Notes: generated by a model from the letters alone, not told the origin. Positions 1 through 9,246 are shown, counted from the first letter of the stretch. The stretch is DNA of 64,000 nt from Maribacter sp. PR1 (GCF_028464145.1 NZ_JAQPCG010000006.1:248001-312000); one strand, 5' to 3'. Translations and numbers: made by a program.

Positions 1-693
1 TTCTTCAAAACTTCTGAACATTCTTTTCATATTTACGATACTACCCAATAAAACCAAAGTTCCCCCTGCCGACAAAACACATTTAATACGACCAAGACCA
101 AAAGAGTGGCTTATGGGCAAGGCCAAAAGTTCAATATCACTGTTCGTATTACGAACAAAAGTATTTATATTTTCTGCACTTGCCGCTATATTGCCATGGG
201 TTAATAAAACTCCTTTTGGATTTCCCGTGGTACCTGTTGTAAATAGAACGTCAGCGTGTTGCTTAACTTTAGGGTAATCAATATCGACCGGTATATTGGT
301 TGACTCAATATTTTTAAAAATATCAAAATCATAACACCTGTTGTCATTTTTTAAAGCAAGCCCAACAATTAGTTTTGGTTTGGTCTGATCAACTACGTGA
401 TCAAGTTTGTCAACTTGTATTTGTTCATCCAAAGGAGCTACTTTTGCCCCAATAAGATGGAGTGCAAAATATGAATAAATAAAATTGACATTTTTGTTGG
501 CTGCCAATAAAACAACATCATCCTTTTCTATGAAAAAATCCTTTTCAAGTTTTGCTTTTACAGACCAAATATTGTCAACAAGCTCTTTATAGGTAATAGA
601 AACTTTCTTATCTACAAGTGCTGTTTTTTCCGGGGTTCTTCTTGCCCATTCAAATATTTTTTCCTCTATTGAAACAAAAGGCATAGCCAACAT
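1..693 (-). CDS. AMP-dependent acyl ligase (N-terminal part, runs off the window)
   Basis: The gene reads leftward from an ATG at 693 and has no stop before base 1, so only about 231 N-terminal residues are visible. The translation shows the core P-loop of the ANL superfamily, FTTGTTGNPKGV, at about residues 148-160, preceded by the usual N-terminal ligase fold (TYKELVDNIWSVK, LLAANKNVNF). Such enzymes adenylate a carboxylic acid and pass it to CoA or to a carrier protein. It starts 3 bases after the stop of a stand-alone acyl carrier protein, so loading that carrier is the natural inference. The substrate cannot be told from this fragment. A second in-frame ATG lies at 684; the first is kept because it sits closest to the upstream gene. 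Confidence 0.85.
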   Translation of the reverse strand, partial: MLAMPFVSIEEKIFEWARRTPEKTALVDKKVSITYKELVDNIWSVKAKLEKDFFIEKDDVVLLAANKNVNFIYSYFALHLIGAKVAPLDEQIQVDKLDHVVDQTKPKLIVGLALKNDNRCYDFDIFKNIESTNIPVDIDYPKVKQHADVLFTTGTTGNPKGVLLTHGNIAASAENINTFVRNTNSDIELLALPISHSFGLGRIKCVLSAGGTLVLLGSIVNMKRMFRSFEE

Positions 694-696
694 TTA

Positions 697-930
697 TTAA
701 GAAATGCGTTCTTCCACAGCTTCTATCATATCACCTACATCCTCTAAATCCATTATTACCTCAGGATCAAACTTAATATCAAATTCTTTTTCAAGTGCCG
801 AGATAATAATTACTTGCCCCATAGAGTCCCATTTAGGAAAGTCACCTATTGCCGTATCCTCTTCTATTTTAGAAACTTCAACTTCTATAGCTTCTGCTAT
901 TATATTTTTCACCTTTTCTTCTGTATTCAT
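697..930 (-). CDS. Acyl carrier protein, stand-alone
   Basis: This 77-residue acidic protein has the phosphopantetheine attachment motif DSMGQV, with Ser36 as the modified serine, and the helix pattern of the PP-binding family (EEDTAIGDFPKWDSMG, then FDIKFDPEVIMDLEDVGDM). It is not the housekeeping AcpP, which normally carries a DSLD-type motif and sits with fabF. It is transcribed together with the AMP-dependent ligase 3 bases downstream, so it probably carries an acyl or aminoacyl group for a specialised pathway whose other genes lie mostly left of the window. About 197 AT-rich bases separate it from the metallophosphoesterase gene upstream. Confidence 0.85.
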   Translation of the reverse strand: MNTEEKVKNIIAEAIEVEVSKIEEDTAIGDFPKWDSMGQVIIISALEKEFDIKFDPEVIMDLEDVGDMIEAVEERIS

Positions 931-1127
931 CTTAAATAATTGTAATTGTTTGATTGTCTTTTGATTTTCACCTTTTCTCTTCTTAAAAACTTAAAACAAT
1001 TCATTTTAGTGTGCAAAAGAAAACATTTTCATTTTTAAATCATCATAATTTTGATAAAACCCACAAAGCATCGATGAGGATCAATCTTTTCAAGATTTAA
1101 AGCTTTATTTTTCTATATTTTATACCC
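931..1127. other. AT-rich intergenic gap
   Basis: Nothing coding is visible in these 197 bases between the metallophosphoesterase stop and the carrier-protein start. I see no convincing TAnnTTTG promoter on the minus strand and no clear terminator. A promoter for the carrier protein and ligase pair would have to lie here. Confidence 0.4.
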
Positions 1128-1811
1128 CTAGGAAATATGAAATCCCGCGTAAAATCTATCATTTTTTTTCAAAGAACTATAGTTCGAATCATTGAAACCT
1201 GCCATTTTCATTAGTTCGTTCACCTTGTCTATATCATAAGCTACCCTATGTAAAGATATTTCACCTTGATCATAAATGGCAAATGCCGATTTTGGGTTTT
1301 TATCTCGAGGTTGGCCAACTGAACCTGGGTTACAGTAAACCTTTTCTTTATATATTTCTAATTTTTGGATATGCGTATGACCAGAGATAAAAGTTTTACC
1401 TTCTATTGTTGAAAAATATTCTTGTGATGGGTTAAAGAGGTACTCATCGATGGGGTCTGACCATCCGCCATGTACCATATGAAGATCATTTAATACAAAT
1501 TGAAGCTGATTTGAACCTAGCCATTTTAAATTTTCTTTTGTGATTACCCGTCGTTGATATTCTAAACATTTGTTCACATGTTCTGACCTTGTACAAAATC
1601 CTCCACTGACCATATACCAATCATGATTGCCCATTAATGTTGGTATATTTCTTTCAATCAAGGCATTACAACATTCGTTTACTTGAGAGTAATATCCCAC
1701 AACGTCACCCAAACAATAAACTTTAGAGATATTTAATTGATCTAAATGTGCCAAAACCATCTTTAGAGCTTCATAGTTTCCATGTATATCCGATATTATA
1801 CCTATTTTCAT
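1128..1811 (-). CDS. Metallophosphoesterase, YfcE/MJ0936-like
   Basis: The 227-residue protein has all the metal-binding motifs of small calcineurin-like phosphoesterases: SDIHGN (Asp8, His10), LGDVVGYY (Asp36), MGNHD (Asn62, His63), VHGG, and SGHTH, followed by CNPGSVGQPRD. These proteins bind two metal ions and hydrolyse phosphodiesters or phosphomonoesters; the natural substrate of this subgroup is usually unknown. There is no signal peptide, so it is cytoplasmic. Its ATG overlaps the stop of the upstream ATP-grasp gene by 4 bases, which points to translational coupling and a shared pathway. Confidence 0.85.
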   Translation of the reverse strand: MKIGIISDIHGNYEALKMVLAHLDQLNISKVYCLGDVVGYYSQVNECCNALIERNIPTLMGNHDWYMVSGGFCTRSEHVNKCLEYQRRVITKENLKWLGSNQLQFVLNDLHMVHGGWSDPIDEYLFNPSQEYFSTIEGKTFISGHTHIQKLEIYKEKVYCNPGSVGQPRDKNPKSAFAIYDQGEISLHRVAYDIDKVNELMKMAGFNDSNYSSLKKNDRFYAGFHIS

Positions 1812-2776
1812 GAATAATATATATGTTCTTCAATATATCTAATTGCTTTTCCCTTTCTTATAATTGGTTGTTCAGGGGCTTCGCTTTCTAAAAAATAATC
1901 AACTGCCATAACAGCATCATTATAACCAAAAGCACTCCTCATTGAAGTAGAGGCAGAAAAACGTGGATTAATTTCTAGCAATTGAAACTGATTATTATGC
2001 AATCTAAATTGGAAATTTGTTGGGCCTAATGGCTTAAGAATTTTACATATATTAAAGACCGCTTCCTGAATATTTGTATTTTCGATAACCTCTGCTTTAT
2101 TTGTATAGCCTTCAGCAGATAATTTTCTTCTAAGTGTTATTATAGCATAATAACCTCCTTTACCATCACAGAAAGCACCTGTTGTATACTCCTCCTCCTC
2201 AGTTCCAATTAGTGGTTGTACCATTAATTTTTCACCTATTTCGTCTTTATGTAAATAAAAAGTTTCCTCATTAAGAACCTTAACAATACCTTTTGATGCA
2301 CTTCCACGTCTAGGTTTTAAGATTAATGGCAATCCAAACTGTGTTTTTAACCTTTTAAAATCGGAGGATAAAGAACTAGGAATTACAAAAGGGCAATTAT
2401 TAACTTTTAATTCTTCATAAAACTTCCATTTGTCCTCACACAAGGAAATTAAATCAACATTGTTTAAAACCAACTTGGCTCGCGAGTTTTCTAATAAATA
2501 TTTTTTTTTCGACCAAAAATTCACATCAATTTCAAAGCTTGGAATTATCAAATCAACTTCATACTCCCTTATAACGTTCATTAACCAATCTATGAAACCA
2601 TCTGAGAGCGTCAATGGAGCTTTTAAGACTGTATCACAATATTTAGGAGCCACGGAATCATCATAATCGTAGATTGTTGTCCCAATTAGATTGTAATTCC
2701 GGTTCGACATCCTTAGGGATTTTAGAATTCCATAACCCATAAGTGCACACGCACCCGAAACCAGAATATTTTTCAT
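1808..2776 (-). CDS. ATP-grasp domain ligase, CarB/PylC-like
   Basis: The 322-residue protein starts with a Rossmann-like pre-ATP-grasp segment (ILVSGACALMGYGILKSL) and continues into an ATP-grasp domain with LPLILKPRRGSASKGI near residue 155 and the Mg-binding LEINPRFSAS near residue 268. ATP-grasp ligases join a carboxylate to an amine or thiol through an acyl-phosphate. Single-domain members of this type often sit in capsule, O-antigen and natural-product clusters. Here it overlaps a metallophosphoesterase gene and lies upstream of a carrier protein and an adenylating ligase, which suggests making an amide-linked decoration. The exact reaction is not known. Confidence 0.75.
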   Translation of the reverse strand: MKNILVSGACALMGYGILKSLRMSNRNYNLIGTTIYDYDDSVAPKYCDTVLKAPLTLSDGFIDWLMNVIREYEVDLIIPSFEIDVNFWSKKKYLLENSRAKLVLNNVDLISLCEDKWKFYEELKVNNCPFVIPSSLSSDFKRLKTQFGLPLILKPRRGSASKGIVKVLNEETFYLHKDEIGEKLMVQPLIGTEEEEYTTGAFCDGKGGYYAIITLRRKLSAEGYTNKAEVIENTNIQEAVFNICKILKPLGPTNFQFRLHNNQFQLLEINPRFSASTSMRSAFGYNDAVMAVDYFLESEAPEQPIIRKGKAIRYIEEHIYYS

Positions 2777-2818
2777 TTTAAATCAATCTTAAAATATTAA
2801 GCTAAAATTCAACTAATT

Positions 2819-4000
2819 CTAATAGCTCTGTATTAAAAACTCTAACCGTCTATTTTCCTGATGCTGTGCCTCTGTACATCTGACCCCATCAGTACAATTG
2901 TTGGTAAGTTCTGTTTCTCCTTTGGCCTTTCCGATTATTCGCCCGGAGGCGATTCCTTTTTCCTTTAAATATGCTACTGTTCTTTCCAGTCGCTTTTCCG
3001 ATAACCATTGATTATAGGTTTCCGTACCACGCGCATCTGTATGGGCTGAAATTTCTAAAACAACGGTTGGGTTTTCATTCAAAATATTGGTTAAACTACC
3101 CAATAGCTCCTCGTCTTGGGATGTTAAGGAAGAAGAATTCAATTTAAAATATACCTTTCCTAAGGCATCAATTCTTTGTTGAATATCTCTCCTTTCAGCC
3201 TCCTTTTTGTCTTTTGCGGCCTTTTCTGCCGCAGCTAATTTAGCAGCTTCTTTTTCTCTTTTTAATTTTTCGGCCAATAAAGCCTCCTCCCTTTGTCTAT
3301 TTACCTCTGCTATAGAATCTGCCTGTCGCTGTTTCTCTTTTTCTATAGCAGCCAATAATTCCATTTTTTCTTCTCCTCGTTTGGACAGTCCTTTTTCAAT
3401 TCCAAATTGATATACAACACCAACGGCGTGTTGAATATGGTTGGTAGCACCATCGGATTGACTCATGGCCCATTTTCCAGACGAATTGAAATCCAATCCC
3501 CAGGTATCCGAAAACCATGTCCTGAATCCAACAATAGCATTATAGGTTCCTCTACCTAAATTATTGGCGTCGGTATATCCCAATCCGATTCCTACATAGG
3601 GATCAAACCAACCGGTCTGTCCGACAATCTTATTCAAGTCGTACGTCAAACGCGCATCCAATCCAAAATAGTCTATATCGCTTGGGTTCACTTCACCGTC
3701 AACTATGTTTCCTTCCTTATAAACACTATAAGTTCCAATAGCCTCAACCCCTAGTCCACTTTTAAAATACTTACCAATACTCACTCGACTGGGATAGGGT
3801 ACAAAATTCCACTCCGAGCCTACGTTAAAAAGTCCATCAAAAACATTGCCTGAATCATCAACGGCATTGAAACCAATACCAAGTATCCAGGAACTTTGCA
3901 CAATACTGTCTTTTGATGTAATTTGAAGTTCTTCCTGTGCAATGGACATATTATAAAATGCCAACACTAGGAATGCTGAAAATAAAAATTTAGTTCTCAT
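2819..4000 (-). CDS. OmpA-family outer membrane protein
   Basis: The 393-residue protein has a signal peptide (about residues 1-21, ending SIAQ), a porin-like beta-barrel of about 180 residues, a charged alanine/lysine/glutamate-rich coiled coil at about 205-275, and a C-terminal OmpA domain that binds peptidoglycan (about 280-393, with SAHTDARGTETYNQWLSEKR and the terminal ENRRLEFLIQ). It would tether the outer membrane to the cell wall. The long coiled coil between barrel and OmpA domain is frequent in flavobacterial members. There are 121 bases between it and the upstream lipoprotein gene, so it may have its own promoter, though none is clear. Confidence 0.88.
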   Translation of the reverse strand: MRTKFLFSAFLVLAFYNMSIAQEELQITSKDSIVQSSWILGIGFNAVDDSGNVFDGLFNVGSEWNFVPYPSRVSIGKYFKSGLGVEAIGTYSVYKEGNIVDGEVNPSDIDYFGLDARLTYDLNKIVGQTGWFDPYVGIGLGYTDANNLGRGTYNAIVGFRTWFSDTWGLDFNSSGKWAMSQSDGATNHIQHAVGVVYQFGIEKGLSKRGEEKMELLAAIEKEKQRQADSIAEVNRQREEALLAEKLKREKEAAKLAAAEKAAKDKKEAERRDIQQRIDALGKVYFKLNSSSLTSQDEELLGSLTNILNENPTVVLEISAHTDARGTETYNQWLSEKRLERTVAYLKEKGIASGRIIGKAKGETELTNNCTDGVRCTEAQHQENRRLEFLIQSY

Positions 4001-4121
4001 GTCTCTTACATTTGGGGTTTAAAATGTAAAACTAAAACTTTAAAATTGACATTTCAAAAAAGTACTTTGTAAGGTAATTATTATCGTTTGATAGATGTAA
4101 TCCTATAATTAACCGATGTAT

Positions 4122-4565
4122 TTATTGGAGTTTAATGTTTTTGGTCGTTTTTGGAATACTGTAGATCACAAAAGGGGAAAGTATGGCCGTAGTGTTTAAT
4201 TTCTTTTTGGACTTTGTCTTTTTTAGATATACAGTTTTTTCTGATAGAATACCTACTTGCAACTCCGTATTACTGGAGGTGGTTTTACCCCCTAGCCAAA
4301 CCACTAAGGTCTTATGGTCAAAATCGATATTGGGTACAGGAATACCCGGTTTTCTCGTTCTATTTATTTTCCCGAAAAACACTACTAATTCGGACTGATT
4401 TTCAATTTTCAATAACTCTTCTGTTTCTTGTCCACTATAGTCTCCCCTCAGAACTGTTTCCAAAACCATTTTTTCGTTTGGCTTAATTTTAACCTTTTCC
4501 TGACTTTTGCAAGAGCAGCATATAGTTAACAGTAAAAAACCTGAGATCAATATAGGTTTAAACAT
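4122..4565 (-). CDS. Small lipoprotein, PrcB-like
   Basis: I place the start at the ATG at 4565 because the protein then begins with a lipoprotein signal (MFKPILISGFLLLTICCSC), giving about 147 residues; a longer form from 4607 would put 14 extra residues before it. The start overlaps the end of bshA by 8 bases. The C-terminal half (KTLVVWLGGKTTSSNTELQV to SPFVIYSIPK) resembles the PrcB C-terminal domain, named after a subunit that stabilises a spirochaete outer-sheath protease. The typical glycine-tyrosine pair of that domain is not present (SNTEL instead), so the assignment is tentative. Function is unknown. Confidence 0.65.
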   Translation of the reverse strand: MFKPILISGFLLLTICCSCKSQEKVKIKPNEKMVLETVLRGDYSGQETEELLKIENQSELVVFFGKINRTRKPGIPVPNIDFDHKTLVVWLGGKTTSSNTELQVGILSEKTVYLKKTKSKKKLNTTAILSPFVIYSIPKTTKNIKLQ

Positions 4566-5697
4566 TTTTAAACCTGCTTTTATAGGCTCTTTCATATACT
4601 TCCTCATATAAGGGGAGTACTTTCAGAATATCAAACTTCTCGGCTTCCTTGACCGAGTTATTTTTGAATTCTTCCAAGGTCTTTTTATCCTTCAAAATGA
4701 AAATAGCATTTTCTACCATTTCATCAATATTACCAATATCACTTAGAAATCCAGTTACCCCTTGGATATTTACTTCTGGAATACCCCCAGTATTACTTGA
4801 AATCACGGGTACTTTATTTATCATTGCCTCCAGTGCGGCCAATCCAAAACTTTCTGTTTGAGATGGTAACAAGAATAAATCGGAAAAACACAGGATTTTA
4901 TCTATCTCATTACTATTACCCAAGAAGATTACCTTATTGGCTATACCCAAATCCTCACATAGTCTTTCTGCTCCTTCTTTTTCTGGTCCTTCGCCGACCA
5001 TTATCAATTTGGCCGGTAATTGTTTCTGAATCTTATTGAAGACTTTGATAACGTCAGGAATGCGTTTTACCTTCCTGAAATTACTTATGTGCGTAATTAT
5101 TCTCTCACCCTCCTTGGCCATGGTAGACCGCTGACAATCCGTAAAAGAATTTTTATATTTACTTTTATCAATAAAATTGGGGATTACCTCAATTTCCTTT
5201 TGTATGTCAAATATTTCAAGAGTTCCCTGTTTAAGACTTTCTGAAACCGAGGTAACTATATCGGATTGATTAATGCTAAAGTTAACGGCAGGCTTATAAA
5301 ATGGATGTTTTCCGACCAAGGTTATATCCGTACCGTGCAGTGTAGTGACCATTGGCACATAGATGCCTTCCTCTTCCAACATTTTCTTTGCCATATATCC
5401 TGCGTAGGCATGCGGAATGGCATAGTGAACATGAAGTAAATCTATTTCGTACAGTTTAATGGTATCGACCAACTTACTTGAAAGTGCCAATTCATAGGGT
5501 TGGTAATGAAAAAGCGGGTATTCCGGTACATGAACTTCATGAAAGTAAATACTATTGTTCAAAAGTTCTAATCGTACCGGTTGCCTATAAGTAACAAAAT
5601 GAACTTCATGACCTCGATTGGCAAGTGAGATTCCCAATTCCGTAGCTACTACTCCACTACCCCCAAAGGTGGGGTAACATACTATTGCAATTTTCAT
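4558..5697 (-). CDS. bshA: N-acetyl-alpha-D-glucosaminyl L-malate synthase
   Basis: This 379-residue GT4 glycosyltransferase matches BshA closely from the first residues (YPTFGGSGVVATELG), through HVHYAIPHAYAGYMA and TLHGTDITLVG, to the nucleotide-sugar binding ESFGLAALEAM. BshA joins UDP-GlcNAc and L-malate in the first step of bacillithiol synthesis, the low-molecular-weight thiol that replaces glutathione in many Firmicutes and Bacteroidota. bshB and bshC are not in this window. It lies 17 bases downstream of the GH3/beta-lactamase gene and overlaps the lipoprotein gene that follows. Confidence 0.93.
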   Translation of the reverse strand: MKIAIVCYPTFGGSGVVATELGISLANRGHEVHFVTYRQPVRLELLNNSIYFHEVHVPEYPLFHYQPYELALSSKLVDTIKLYEIDLLHVHYAIPHAYAGYMAKKMLEEEGIYVPMVTTLHGTDITLVGKHPFYKPAVNFSINQSDIVTSVSESLKQGTLEIFDIQKEIEVIPNFIDKSKYKNSFTDCQRSTMAKEGERIITHISNFRKVKRIPDVIKVFNKIQKQLPAKLIMVGEGPEKEGAERLCEDLGIANKVIFLGNSNEIDKILCFSDLFLLPSQTESFGLAALEAMINKVPVISSNTGGIPEVNIQGVTGFLSDIGNIDEMVENAIFILKDKKTLEEFKNNSVKEAEKFDILKVLPLYEEVYERAYKSRFKNV

Positions 5698-5714
5698 AAT
5701 TACAAAACTACTCT

Positions 5715-8624
5715 TTAATTTATAATGGAATCGTAAATCGCTTGCTGAATCCTTGTTCTTAACCCAGATTTAACTAAAAGCGTATTGGAAGCGGTAGGGT
5801 AAGTCCTATTGGACAAAAACACATAAACTATTTCTTCTTCAGGGTCTGCCCATGTGTATGTTCCTGTAAAACCACTGTGTCCAAAGCTTTTTCTAGAAAC
5901 GCACCCACAGGTGGGCCCACTATGCTCTAACTGGGGTTTGTCAAAACCGACTCCTCTCCTTACATTTTTATTGCAGAAATAGCAGGTATTAAACTTTTTT
6001 ACGGTTCTGGACTCAAAAAATTTAGTGCCCCCATAATATCCATTCTGTAAATACATTTGCATGATTTTGGCAATGTCGTTCGCATTGCTAAAAAGTCCGG
6101 CATGGCCACCTACCCCACCTTGCATTGCAGCTCCCATATCATGAACATAACCCTGCACCTTTTGATACCTATAGTAATTATCCTCCTCGGATGGAATTAT
6201 TTTATTTTTGGGAAACTTTTCCAACGGGTTGTAGGAAGTATAATTGGCCCCAATTCTACTATAGAGAAAATCGTCCGCCAAAATATTCAATTTCTCCCCG
6301 TAGGTATCCTCTATATATTTTTTCATTACATAGTAAGGAACATCGCTATACCTATATCTGTTGGATTTTAAATCTTGTCGACCGATTCTATTATAAATGG
6401 AATCATTATAGGCATCTGTCAAATACAAATTATCGGCTACTTTAACCGAATATCCTAATGATGGTTGCGTCCTATAAAATTCCTTTGAAGGCTTCCTGTC
6501 CTTATCAAGGGTTCTCACATAAAAAGGAATCCAGGCCGGTAACCTCCCATAATGGGACAAAGCTTTTAATACCGTCACATTTTTGATTTCTGTATCCGAA
6601 TACTCGGGTACCAGTTCCTCAAAAGTATCGTTCAAGGCTATCTTTCCTTCCTCTTCCATTTTCATTACCATGGGCAGGGTCGCCAAAATTTTGGTCAAAG
6701 AAGCTAAATCGTAAATATTATCATTCAATACATCTGTGTCCGAGTCATATGTAGGCTTACCAAAACTTTTATTATAGACCACTTTACCGTGTCTAGCCAC
6801 TAAAACCTGTGCACCAGGAAACATAAGACTATCCAATCCGTCCTTTACGAGTTTATCCACTTCCTGCAGTGCATACGAGCTAAGCCCGACTCTTTCCGGA
6901 AAACTGTAACCCAAGCGACTCAAGGAACTAACTTTAATCCCGGAACCTGCACGATATTCAAAACTACCGCTTACTGGAAGTTTACCAGATGCTGGAATAG
7001 CTCCGAATAGAATCTCTGCTGTTTTCTTTTGGGCTATTTTACTGTTTTGATAAGAAACGACTACAGCATCGATATTCTGAAATGTTGCAATGTCCGATAA
7101 GGCGTAAGGCTTTGCAAATACAGTTAAAATAAGATTTGATGTTCTAAGATTTGAAATTTCCTGCAACCACGCCAGTTCTTTGTCTGAGAACTTATAGGAC
7201 TTCCATGGGCTTTCATTGCTTTTATGATGACCTATAATCACTAAATTATAGTTGGCCAATTCTTTTTTGAAAGTTTCTATATTATTAGCGTTGACCTGAG
7301 TGACTTTGGTGTACTTATTAAGTTCCTTAATAAAGGCATCGTTTGGAGCATCACCAAACTTTACATAAGCTATACGCTTATTTTCAAGGTTTTTTATTCC
7401 TAATAGATCGTATCTATTTTTAACCACTGTAATAGCATTTTCAATGGCTTCCTCATAAAGAATATCATCTTCGTTGGAATTCAAATCCTCATACAGATTA
7501 TCCAATTTAATGGGTTGGTAGTCATTAAGACCAACCTTGTATTTGGCCTTCAATATTTTTTTTACAGATTCTGACAATCGCCTTTCACTAATTCTTCCCC
7601 TATTATAATTTTTGATCAACAAATTCTTGGCTTCCAAAACATTTTCCGGCATCAATAAAATATCATTACCCGCATTGAATGCTGCCAGCTCAACTTCTCC
7701 CTCTTTCCCAAATTTTGAAGCACCCTGCATGTTCAAGGCATCGGTAAAAACCAATCCCTTAAAACCCAATTCTTCCTTAAGTACTCCCGAGATAATCTGT
7801 TCCGACAAAGAAGAAGGCAATCCTTCTTTTATTTCCAAAGAAGGCACTTCCAAATGTGCGACCATTACGCTGCTAAGACCTTCATCTATGAGTTTTCTAA
7901 AAGGATAAAGCTCTAAACTATCAAGTCGCGCCCGAGAAAATGGGATTACAGGTAAATCTTTATGGGAGTCTACCTCCGTATCACCGTGGCCTGGAAAATG
8001 TTTGCCACTGGAAAGTACCCCAGCACTTTCCATCCCTTTCATAAAGGCAATACCTTTGTTAGTGACAACGTCACGAGTCTCACCGAAAGACCGATTTCCT
8101 ATTATCGGATTCTTTGGATTAGTGTTGATATCAATATCCGGAGCAAAATTAATATGAACGCCTAAACGCTTGGCGTGTAATCCAACCCGATGTCCTACTT
8201 TTTCAATAATACGGTTATCTTGAATAGCGCCCAAAGTCATGTTCCATGGAAAGGCATACGTGGAATCCAGACGCATAGCGAGACCCCATTCTGCATCCAT
8301 ACCTACAAGCAAAGGCACTTTGGATAAAGCTTGATAATCATTACAAAGTTGAGCTTGTCTTAGGGGTCCACCTTTGGAAAAAATCACCCCTCCAATATGC
8401 TCATTTTCTATAAGTTCCTTGATTTTGTCGGTATCCTGTTTATTTTGATTTGAGGCTACCATGACCATGAATAACTGACCCACTTTTTCCTCCAGTGTCA
8501 TTTTTTCATATTGGTCATTAACCCACTCAGCTTGTGCAAGACTGTCCCTAGTTATTAAGGGATTCTGTGCAAAAAGAGCGAGTGAACTAAAAAGAAAAAA
8601 GAAAATTCTCAAAAAAAGCCTCAT
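5715..8624 (-). CDS. GH3 beta-N-acetylhexosaminidase fused to a serine beta-lactamase-like domain
   Basis: The 969-residue exported protein has a signal peptide (about 1-19, ending LFAQ), a glycoside hydrolase family 3 domain (about 25-370) with the NagZ-type loop KHFPGHGDT at 208-216 and the nucleophile region FTDALNMQ (Asp295), a GH3 C-terminal domain (about 390-570), and a class C beta-lactamase/penicillin-binding-like domain (about 585-969). The latter has the catalytic SLTK (Ser642, Lys645), a YSD in place of YxN, and HSGFTG near the C-terminus. GH3 NagZ enzymes remove GlcNAc from peptidoglycan fragments; the second domain would act on D-amino-acid peptides or esters. The fusion suggests periplasmic cutting of both glycan and peptide parts of muropeptides. 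This two-domain form is known in Bacteroidota. Confidence 0.9.
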   Translation of the reverse strand: MRLFLRIFFFLFSSLALFAQNPLITRDSLAQAEWVNDQYEKMTLEEKVGQLFMVMVASNQNKQDTDKIKELIENEHIGGVIFSKGGPLRQAQLCNDYQALSKVPLLVGMDAEWGLAMRLDSTYAFPWNMTLGAIQDNRIIEKVGHRVGLHAKRLGVHINFAPDIDINTNPKNPIIGNRSFGETRDVVTNKGIAFMKGMESAGVLSSGKHFPGHGDTEVDSHKDLPVIPFSRARLDSLELYPFRKLIDEGLSSVMVAHLEVPSLEIKEGLPSSLSEQIISGVLKEELGFKGLVFTDALNMQGASKFGKEGEVELAAFNAGNDILLMPENVLEAKNLLIKNYNRGRISERRLSESVKKILKAKYKVGLNDYQPIKLDNLYEDLNSNEDDILYEEAIENAITVVKNRYDLLGIKNLENKRIAYVKFGDAPNDAFIKELNKYTKVTQVNANNIETFKKELANYNLVIIGHHKSNESPWKSYKFSDKELAWLQEISNLRTSNLILTVFAKPYALSDIATFQNIDAVVVSYQNSKIAQKKTAEILFGAIPASGKLPVSGSFEYRAGSGIKVSSLSRLGYSFPERVGLSSYALQEVDKLVKDGLDSLMFPGAQVLVARHGKVVYNKSFGKPTYDSDTDVLNDNIYDLASLTKILATLPMVMKMEEEGKIALNDTFEELVPEYSDTEIKNVTVLKALSHYGRLPAWIPFYVRTLDKDRKPSKEFYRTQPSLGYSVKVADNLYLTDAYNDSIYNRIGRQDLKSNRYRYSDVPYYVMKKYIEDTYGEKLNILADDFLYSRIGANYTSYNPLEKFPKNKIIPSEEDNYYRYQKVQGYVHDMGAAMQGGVGGHAGLFSNANDIAKIMQMYLQNGYYGGTKFFESRTVKKFNTCYFCNKNVRRGVGFDKPQLEHSGPTCGCVSRKSFGHSGFTGTYTWADPEEEIVYVFLSNRTYPTASNTLLVKSGLRTRIQQAIYDSIIN

Positions 8625-8719
8625 GTGTTTTTGATGTATGGAGATAACATAAAACCATGAAATTTATTGCATTTCATCGATAAAACCTAATAAATATAGC
8701 TATTGGGGAAAGTTTTTGC

Positions 8720-9202
8720 TTAAACGAAGCGTGCGTGCCAACTTTCAGAAGCAGGAACTTCCCAATGCTCCTTATACTCCCCTTTTGTTGCTACAAGATT
8801 GTTAAAAACAATTGTTTTTTTAGAAATTGCCTTTTGTTTGGCCATCGCCTTAAAATCTAAAAGTGTTTTATACGCAATAAATTCACCTTGCTTATAAGAA
8901 ACATTCATTTTGTCCAAAAGCTCAACCTCGTATTTTTTTTCTAAATTTTGAATAAAATGAACAGAAGCATCTATTGAACAACCCGTTGCCGACTGGCCAC
9001 TTTGATCTAAGCCAATGATTAGAAAACGTTTGTACCTTATTTCGTATCCAGCTTGTAAATCTTTTCCATGTGCCGTCCAGTTTTCTAAAAAAATATCCAA
9101 ATCCTTCTTAATTTGATTCAGTTCTTCTTCTGTAAAGCTTCTATTGGCCTGATAAATCCATACTCGAGAGGTATCCGGTAATGTATTAAAATCTGCTAAC
9201 AT
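8720..9202 (-). CDS. Conserved short flavobacterial protein of unknown function
   Basis: The 160-residue soluble protein starts MLADFNTLPDTSRVWIYQ and contains WTAHGKDLQAGYEI, a cysteine in SATGCSIDASV, and ends WHARFV. Homologues in this family are commonly labelled ABC transporter ATPase, but there is no Walker A, signature or Walker B motif and the protein is far too short for an ATP-binding cassette, so I do not use that name. The pattern of a conserved region, a single cysteine after glycine and a C-terminal tryptophan suggests a small enzyme. It lies 44 bases downstream of the CCG-domain protein and is probably in the same transcript. Confidence 0.75.
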   Translation of the reverse strand: MLADFNTLPDTSRVWIYQANRSFTEEELNQIKKDLDIFLENWTAHGKDLQAGYEIRYKRFLIIGLDQSGQSATGCSIDASVHFIQNLEKKYEVELLDKMNVSYKQGEFIAYKTLLDFKAMAKQKAISKKTIVFNNLVATKGEYKEHWEVPASESWHARFV

Positions 9203-9246
9203 TTTTCCTTCAATAATTTTTAATAGTATTACTTCTTTACAATTTG

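Noticed and set aside
704..964. 86-residue frame opposite the acyl carrier protein gene
   Set aside because: It is a mirror frame of a clear carrier protein, rich in serine and isoleucine, with no recognisable domain.
6057..6445. Two overlapping frames of about 105 residues opposite the GH3/beta-lactamase gene
   Set aside because: Antisense to a well-supported fusion protein and without family features.
8720..9202. ABC transporter ATPase as a product name
   Set aside because: No Walker A, Walker B or signature motif and far too short.
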